Source: GCA-002712965 sp913048525
GTDB taxonomy: Bacteria > Chloroflexota > Dehalococcoidia > Lucifugimonadales > UBA826
Direction: 5' to 3'
DNA: 37,721 nt
NCBI GenBank assembly: GCA_913048525.1
Contig: CAJWWP010000014.1
Location: forward strand, 1 to 37,721
Shown: positions 33,196 to 37,721 of the stretch, in pieces
How the letters are laid out: each line of letters starts with the position of its first letter
Numbering within the stretch: the stretch's first letter is position 1
Program-made: the position numbers and the translations under genes
The notes under the pieces: model-generated
Database searches by the model: none
What the model saw: only the letters and a program-made list of their open reading frames with translations
What the model was told of the DNA's origin: nothing

Positions 33196-34478
33196 TACTT
33201 TTCAGTCTTGCCATTACGAATCATATCTAATATGAGCTCTTCAGCCTTCTCGACTTGCAGTACATCAGCCTTGTTGGGATCTCTTGAGCTAATCTCAAAA
33301 TCAGGCTCTAAACCTTTGCCTTCAATCTGCCTACGCATCGGTGTGTACCATCGACCCACCGACATATATAGGCCACCTCCATTGCTAAGTTGTCTAAAAA
33401 CATTAACAGTGCCTTTCCCAAATGTTTTTTCTCCGACGACAGGAGCTCTGCCAAAGTCTTGGAACGCTCCCATAATGATTTCACTCCCGCTGGCACTATA
33501 TCGATTCACAAGGAGAACTACAGGTAGTTCGGACCCTATTCCTCCATCTTCTGATTCCCAAACCAATTCTCCATCTTTACGCTCTTCTATTAGAATGACC
33601 TGTTTGTCGAGAAGAATATCGGCTATTTCAAAAACCTGATGGAGATATCCACCTGGGTTGTAACGAAGATCTAATACAAGGCCTTTTGCACCCAATTCAA
33701 TCTGATCCTTCAACATTTCTTCGAACCTTTGTGCGGTATCACCTTTAAATTCAGTTATTCTAATGTGAGCTATTGGAGCATCGGGCGCGCTTCTAAGGTT
33801 CACACTCGGGAGAGCAATTACATCACGAACAACCGAAATTTCCACCACATCTATATCCCCGAGATGTCTTATGCCCAGTACGACTGTGCTACCTTTGGGG
33901 CCCCTTATCATTGAGACGGCCTCTAGTAATGAGACTCCCACCAGTGATTCACCGTCTACGGAGGTCACAATGTCACCGGCTCGTATTCCAGCAGCCTCAG
34001 CTGGGCCACCATCCATGGGACTGCTTATAAGAATAGCTCCATCCTCCCGAAGTTTTACGTGAGCACCTATACCTTCAAACTGCCCAGAAAGATCTTCCTG
34101 TTCTATCTGTAAAACGGTAGGGTCAATATAAGATGTATGGATGTCATCCACACCATCTATCAAACCCTTAATAGCAAATTCTTCGAATGAATCAGGTTCG
34201 AACTCATTTCTGTCTACGTGATCACTATTAAGCAGACTCCAAGCCTCCCAGACAGATTCAAGCTCCTTCGGCACACCCTTGGCAGACCCTAATGGGGTCT
34301 CCAATGGTGTGACCGTAGGACTATATGGGGGGCTTTCTAAGCTCCCTTCGACAACGGATCCACCCAAAGCCTCCGAACCACTAGGTTTAGAAGACGATAA
34401 AGATTCATTACCCAGGGAATCGCAAGAAGCGAATAAAAAGGTAAGGATCAAAATACAAGTTAGTAAATGGAATTTCAT
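33195..34478 (-). CDS. S41 family carboxyl-terminal processing protease, lipoprotein
   Basis: This 427-residue periplasmic or cell-surface protease has a lipoprotein signal: a hydrophobic N-terminus ending in lipobox LFASC, with Cys19 (counted from the chosen ATG) as lipidation site. A low-complexity Ser/Pro-rich spacer follows. Next come an S41 N-terminal helical part, a PDZ domain (AHVKLREDGAILISSPMDGG, AGIRAGDIVTSVDG) and the protease core. The catalytic pair is Ser330 in SASGSEI and Lys355 in EKTFGKG. ATG at 34478 is chosen (AAAGG six bases upstream); GTG two codons earlier is possible. It probably trims or degrades exported proteins. Its link with smpB is positional; both deal with protein quality control. 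Confidence 0.92.
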   Translation of the reverse strand: MKFHLLTCILILTFLFASCDSLGNESLSSSKPSGSEALGGSVVEGSLESPPYSPTVTPLETPLGSAKGVPKELESVWEAWSLLNSDHVDRNEFEPDSFEEFAIKGLIDGVDDIHTSYIDPTVLQIEQEDLSGQFEGIGAHVKLREDGAILISSPMDGGPAEAAGIRAGDIVTSVDGESLVGVSLLEAVSMIRGPKGSTVVLGIRHLGDIDVVEISVVRDVIALPSVNLRSAPDAPIAHIRITEFKGDTAQRFEEMLKDQIELGAKGLVLDLRYNPGGYLHQVFEIADILLDKQVILIEERKDGELVWESEDGGIGSELPVVLLVNRYSASGSEIIMGAFQDFGRAPVVGEKTFGKGTVNVFRQLSNGGGLYMSVGRWYTPMRRQIEGKGLEPDFEISSRDPNKADVLQVEKAEELILDMIRNGKTEK

Positions 34479-34598
34479 GAACACCCTTTAGCATCTTTCA
34501 GGTTTTCTACACTAACAATTGTAACAAGCAAGAAACCACTGCTCCTATAAATAAATAGACTAGAAATATCTAGAGGACACTTAAGCCTTTCTGTATTC

Positions 34599-34630
34599 TT
34601 ATTTCAGGATCATTTCAAATTTATTTCAGG
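34599..34630 (+). repeat. Three ATTTCA repeats at exact 11-base spacing
   Basis: ATTTCA begins at 34601, 34612 and 34623. The outer two lie in identical ten-base copies of TTATTTCAGG (34599-34608 and 34621-34630). The 11-base period puts all three on one face of the helix. The array ends five bases before the start of the next gene. Upstream there is also a short CTAGA-AATA-TCTAG palindrome (34560-34573). Confidence 0.65.
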
Positions 34631-34635
34631 TTGAT

Positions 34636-35664
34636 ATGACACAAAACAACTCCAGAACAAGACTAGTACGGAAATACCCGGCTCACACCCTTGAAGACAT
34701 CCTCTCTATTTCAAACGTCATTTTTTTTGATAATGCTTCTTTACCCGTGGACAGACATATGTTGGCTAAAACAATAGGGACAACTATAAATAGTAGCTCT
34801 TTCACCACAAGATTAGCGGCCTCAGAAGACTATGGTTTAACCAAGGGGCGTTACAGGGACAAAGAAATCTCCATCACACCCCTTGGTCGGTCAATAGTTG
34901 CCCCCAGGGATGGATCGGAACATTTAAAAGCCACAAAGGCTGCAATTTTTAAACCTAAACCCTTTGCTCATCTAAGTGAACTCTTTGGAGAAGAAAAGAT
35001 CCCAGAGGATGAATTTCTAGCTAATTTGATAGTCCGCGAACTTAACGTTCAGCAGGCACAAACAAAAGAATTCATGTCGATATACAGGTCAAACCTTAAA
35101 TATTTGGGGGATTTATCAAGAGAACCAGTAGTCGCTGGACACCAAACAACCTCCTCAACAACAAATCTTCACCAAACACAGAACCAGGATCAACAACAAA
35201 ACTCTTCACAAATTCCCGCTAGGAAGTTTACAGAAACAAGTAGTCCTATAAGCGCGGGTTTATCTAATAAAATTGGGTTTATCAAAATTGGGAACACATT
35301 AGAAGCAGAAAACTGCAAAACAATAGTTGGTTCATTAACATCCTTATCAATACCGGTAGAAGAAATTGCATTTAATCGAGATAACAGAAGAGATTTTACA
35401 AATTTTCCCCCAATCAAATATTCTGCGGTAATCTTATTCAACCAAAATCTTCCAGACGACTACGATTCTGGCTACATGCACGGTTTGGCCGTGGCGCTCT
35501 CACATGGAAAAACAATCATCTTAACAAACGAACAATACAAAGAGGCCTGGAATCAACTTAGTGAAGAGGTTGTTGCCGCCGACCCATTGGAAATTGAAAA
35601 AACTTTCATGGAGCTTCTTCAGGCTCTTATTAGGTACGAGGCGATCAAAATAACAACTGTCTAA
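34636..35664 (+). CDS. Unrecognised protein: winged-helix-like N-terminus, Gln-rich linker, nucleotide-binding-like C-terminus
   Basis: I do not recognise a named family. The 342 residues split into three parts. Residues about 14-92 look like a winged helix (a Ser-rich recognition segment, YGLTKGRY, ISITPLGRSIVAP), with a helical tail to about 163. Residues 164-209 are a Gln/Asn/Ser/Thr-rich linker. Residues about 212-335 alternate strands and helices and include SAVILFNQ and a GYMHGLAVALSHGKTIIL segment. That pattern recalls nucleoside deoxyribosyltransferase or TIR-like domains, where an acidic residue often precedes the GLA helix; here DYDSGY precedes it. No signal peptide is seen. The start is ATG at 34636, just after three phased ATTTCA repeats; no clear Shine-Dalgarno is present. 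It could be a ligand-sensing regulator or a defence-type effector. Confidence 0.8.
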   Translation: MTQNNSRTRLVRKYPAHTLEDILSISNVIFFDNASLPVDRHMLAKTIGTTINSSSFTTRLAASEDYGLTKGRYRDKEISITPLGRSIVAPRDGSEHLKATKAAIFKPKPFAHLSELFGEEKIPEDEFLANLIVRELNVQQAQTKEFMSIYRSNLKYLGDLSREPVVAGHQTTSSTTNLHQTQNQDQQQNSSQIPARKFTETSSPISAGLSNKIGFIKIGNTLEAENCKTIVGSLTSLSIPVEEIAFNRDNRRDFTNFPPIKYSAVILFNQNLPDDYDSGYMHGLAVALSHGKTIILTNEQYKEAWNQLSEEVVAADPLEIEKTFMELLQALIRYEAIKITTV

Positions 35665-35685
35665 CTTTACATAATATATATAGTG

Positions 35686-35699
35686 CGCAATATATTGCG
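35686..35699. repeat. Perfect 14-base palindrome
   Basis: CGCAATATATTGCG reads the same on both strands and lies in the 61-base gap between the ends of the convergent winged-helix and hflX genes. As a hairpin it gives only five stem pairs and no U tract, so it is a weak terminator candidate; a protein-binding site is equally possible. Confidence 0.45.
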
Positions 35700-35725
35700 A
35701 GCTGATACTTATCGGTTGCATCCAC

Positions 35726-36811
35726 TTAGTTTAGTGAAATTTTCTCCCCTATCATCCTTAGAACCTCTGTTTTCCCAAGTCCGGTCAAACCTGAACAAAA
35801 TGCTGGGGATTCCAAACTGTTAACAAAATCTATAAGTAGTTCATCACCAGACGGATCATAACTCTCCGGGAACTTATCCCATTTGTTGAGGAGAGTAATC
35901 ATAGGTCTATCAGAGAGGCCAATCTCTTTTAATATTCCATCCACCGATGCTACTTGTTCAAAACGCTTGGCATGAGACACATCGACGACATGCAAAATCA
36001 GATCTGCTTCATTCGCTTCTTCCAAAGTGGCTCGGAAAGCGGCAATCAAGGTCGTGGGCAATTTCTGAATGAATCCAACCGTATCAGTCACCAATACAAT
36101 TCTATCTTCTCCCAAATGTAAACGACGAGTGACCGGATCAAGGGTTGAGAACATTCTATCTTCAGATAGGACCTCAGAGGAGGTAAGTTTATTTAATAAT
36201 GTGCTCTTCCCCGCATTAGTGTATCCAACCAGCGCAACTACAAAGGCGTTTGATGATCGCCTTCTCTCTCTGTATCTTGATCTGTGCTGACGAATCTTTT
36301 CGATTTCTTTCTTGAGTTTCTGAATCCTTCCTCTTGCCAATCGCCTATCAGTCTCAATCTGAGACTCTCCAGGGCCTCTCGTGCCGATACCTCCGCCGAG
36401 GCGTTCCAGATGTGTCCATTGTCCAGCTAACCGGGGCAAGAGATATTCATGTTGAGCGAGGTCCACTTGGAGACGACCTTCTCTGGTCTGGGCACTAGAA
36501 GCAAATATATCCAGAATAAGAGCCGTACGATCAATTATTTTTACATTCTCCAAAGATCGTTCCAACTGAAGTTGTTGATTGGGATCCAGCTCGTCGTCGC
36601 ATATTATGGTGTCTATTTTATGGTCAGAAACAGCTTCACGCAGTTGATCAAGCTTTCCTTTACCAACATAGGTGATGGAGTGTTTTTTTATAGTTTGGGT
36701 GACTGTGGAAACAACTTCAGCGCCAGCACCTTTCGCCAAATCAGAAAGTTCTGAAAGAGAATCTTTTAACCCCCATATTTCCCTCTTGTTTCTCGTACGC
36801 ACGCCTAGCAA
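35726..36811 (-). CDS. hflX: Ribosome-associated GTPase HflX
   Basis: HflX binds and splits stalled or stressed 70S ribosomes. The N-terminal nucleotide-binding domain (YVGKGKLDQL, DDELDPNQQ) precedes GGIGTRGPGESQIETDRR. The G domain follows with G1 GYTNAGKST, G3 DTVGFIQKLP and G4 NKWD. The coordinates use the only canonical in-frame start, TTG at 36811. However, the frame is open back to the aminotransferase stop (36875-36877) and encodes ISKNTIDVSRQKERALLLGV, whose ERALLLGV is the normal first strand. A GGAGGG (36866-36871) stands six bases before an ATC at 36857-36859, so the protein may begin there (377 residues). Confidence 0.95.
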   Translation of the reverse strand: MLGVRTRNKREIWGLKDSLSELSDLAKGAGAEVVSTVTQTIKKHSITYVGKGKLDQLREAVSDHKIDTIICDDELDPNQQLQLERSLENVKIIDRTALILDIFASSAQTREGRLQVDLAQHEYLLPRLAGQWTHLERLGGGIGTRGPGESQIETDRRLARGRIQKLKKEIEKIRQHRSRYRERRRSSNAFVVALVGYTNAGKSTLLNKLTSSEVLSEDRMFSTLDPVTRRLHLGEDRIVLVTDTVGFIQKLPTTLIAAFRATLEEANEADLILHVVDVSHAKRFEQVASVDGILKEIGLSDRPMITLLNKWDKFPESYDPSGDELLIDFVNSLESPAFCSGLTGLGKTEVLRMIGEKISLN

Positions 36812-36874
36812 TAATGCTCGCTCTTTTTGGCGGCTAACATCTATGGTGTTCTTAGAGATTAAAAACCCTCCATG

Positions 36875-37721
36875 TCAAGACGAAGGGATTTCCCAGTTTT
36901 CAAGGCGTTTCAGACCTTCATCCAAATCTTCTTCCGATATTGTCAGAGACAACCTTATGTATCCTTCGCCACTTGGGCCATAACCATTCCCAGCAGTGAC
37001 CACTACATCCGTTTCCTCTAAAATCAATTCTGCAAATTCGGCAGATGTGAATCCATCTGGAATGCGTGCCCACACATATAGACTGGCTTTAGGAGGATCC
37101 ACCCTGAGGCCAATGCGATTGAGACTGGCTACTACCCGGTCTCGGCGAGATTCATAAATAAGATTCCTCTTCCCTATTTCTTCTTCAGAGCTTTTTAAAG
37201 CCTCTATGCCCATATACTGAATCGCATTGGGGATACCTGAGTCTAGATTCGATTTCACCACCATAAGGGCATCAATCATCTCTCTGTTACCCGCTGCGGT
37301 ACCCATTCTCCAGCCGGTCATGTTGTAGCTTTTTGATAAAGAATGAAATTCCAAGCCAACATCGATTGCACCAGGAACCTCAAGAAAACTTATGGGCTTA
37401 TAGCCATCAAATGCCACCTCGGTATAACTGGCATCATGAAGTACCGCTATATCATATTGTCGGGCAAAGTCGATAACCTCCAAAAAATAAGCAGCGTCCA
37501 CCACCGCACCTGTCGGATTGTTAGGATAATTCAGCCAAATCACTTTAGATTTTCTAGCAACATCTTGAGGAATATCAGCAAGATCAGGTAGCCACCCATT
37601 CTCTTCCTGTAGAGGCATCCAATGGCATTCTCCTCCGGCAAACCAAGTACCTACAGAATAAACAGGGTAACCTGGGTCAGGAACAAGAGCTATGTCTCCT
37701 GCGTCGATAAAGCATAAAGAA
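36875..37721 (-). CDS. dapL: LL-diaminopimelate aminotransferase-like PLP enzyme, partial (C-terminal part)
   Basis: This is about 281 residues of a class I/II aminotransferase whose N-terminal part lies beyond the right edge. Visible are DPGYPVYS, NYPNNPTGAV, HDASYTEVAFDGYK, the PLP lysine in FHSLSKSYNMTGWRMG and GEGYIRLSLT. The combination of SFLEVPGA and GxEFHSLSKxYNMTGWR is typical of the DapL / AlaC group, which makes LL-diaminopimelate from tetrahydrodipicolinate or acts as an alanine aminotransferase. The two cannot be told apart here, so the symbol is tentative. Its TGA stop is 15 bases before the ATC proposed as the hflX start, in the same frame. Confidence 0.85.
   Translation of the reverse strand, partial: SLCFIDAGDIALVPDPGYPVYSVGTWFAGGECHWMPLQEENGWLPDLADIPQDVARKSKVIWLNYPNNPTGAVVDAAYFLEVIDFARQYDIAVLHDASYTEVAFDGYKPISFLEVPGAIDVGLEFHSLSKSYNMTGWRMGTAAGNREMIDALMVVKSNLDSGIPNAIQYMGIEALKSSEEEIGKRNLIYESRRDRVVASLNRIGLRVDPPKASLYVWARIPDGFTSAEFAELILEETDVVVTAGNGYGPSGEGYIRLSLTISEEDLDEGLKRLENWEIPSS

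Noticed and set aside
36812..36877. Aminotransferase-HflX fusion by TGA read-through or selenocysteine
   Set aside because: The two frames are in register across TGA, but both domains are complete on their own and a GGAGGG ribosome-binding site stands right after the stop.

Overview
The window looks like part of a bacterial chromosome from a free-living lineage, most probably Chloroflexota (Dehalococcoidia / marine SAR202-like). This is inferred from the gene mix: paired FAD-linked glycolate-type oxidases, an IlvD/Edd dehydratase, an LL-diaminopimelate-type aminotransferase, tandem MoeA genes and a formate/aldehyde oxidation cluster. It also fits the composition, which looks A+T-leaning by eye. 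No ribosomal RNA, CRISPR array, insertion sequence or prophage gene was seen. Most genes are on the minus strand and coding density is very high; no gap between genes exceeds 300 bases.

Region by region. 1-4039 (minus): mnmA, rnhB, an FmdB-type zinc ribbon gene, thiE with an extra N-terminal domain, then hppA, which runs off the left edge. 4113-6847: rsfS on plus, facing ndk-tsaB-tsaE on minus, then a small esterase on plus. 6857-22755 (minus): a long run reading MFS transporter, fhs, moeA, a moeA-PBP fusion, mobA, a MoaD-like gene, an aldehyde:ferredoxin oxidoreductase, a three-subunit NAD-type formate dehydrogenase, an unknown 215-residue protein and an IlvD/Edd dehydratase. 23024-24106: aroC on plus, closed by a 14-bp stem terminator shared with the facing operon. 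24148-28982 (minus): a glcD-glcE-glcF-like oxidase plus an SDR, divergent from an HpcH/HpaI aldolase (29106-29870) with a strong palindrome between them. 30045-37721: a YyaL/DUF255 protein, tRNA-Arg(TCT), a mini helix-turn-helix gene, smpB with an S41 lipoprotein protease, an unrecognised winged-helix plus nucleotide-binding-like gene (34636-35664), hflX, and a DapL-type aminotransferase cut by the right edge.

How it fits together. The central run couples formate oxidation (NuoE/NuoF/FdhA-like subunits), formate activation onto tetrahydrofolate (Fhs) and aldehyde oxidation (AOR) to a nearly complete late molybdopterin/tungstopterin pathway (two MoeA, MobA, MoaD-like). The glc-type operon and the aldolase form a second, probably co-regulated carbon-acid module.

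Translation signals are unusual. About nine genes use TTG starts, each with a clear Shine-Dalgarno; a few ATG genes look leaderless; hflX has no canonical start that keeps its first strand.

The least explained items are the 34636-35664 gene with its helically phased upstream repeats, the 215-residue protein tied to formate dehydrogenase, the nested inverted-repeat structure at 22862-22930, and the SDR that lacks the catalytic Tyr and Lys.
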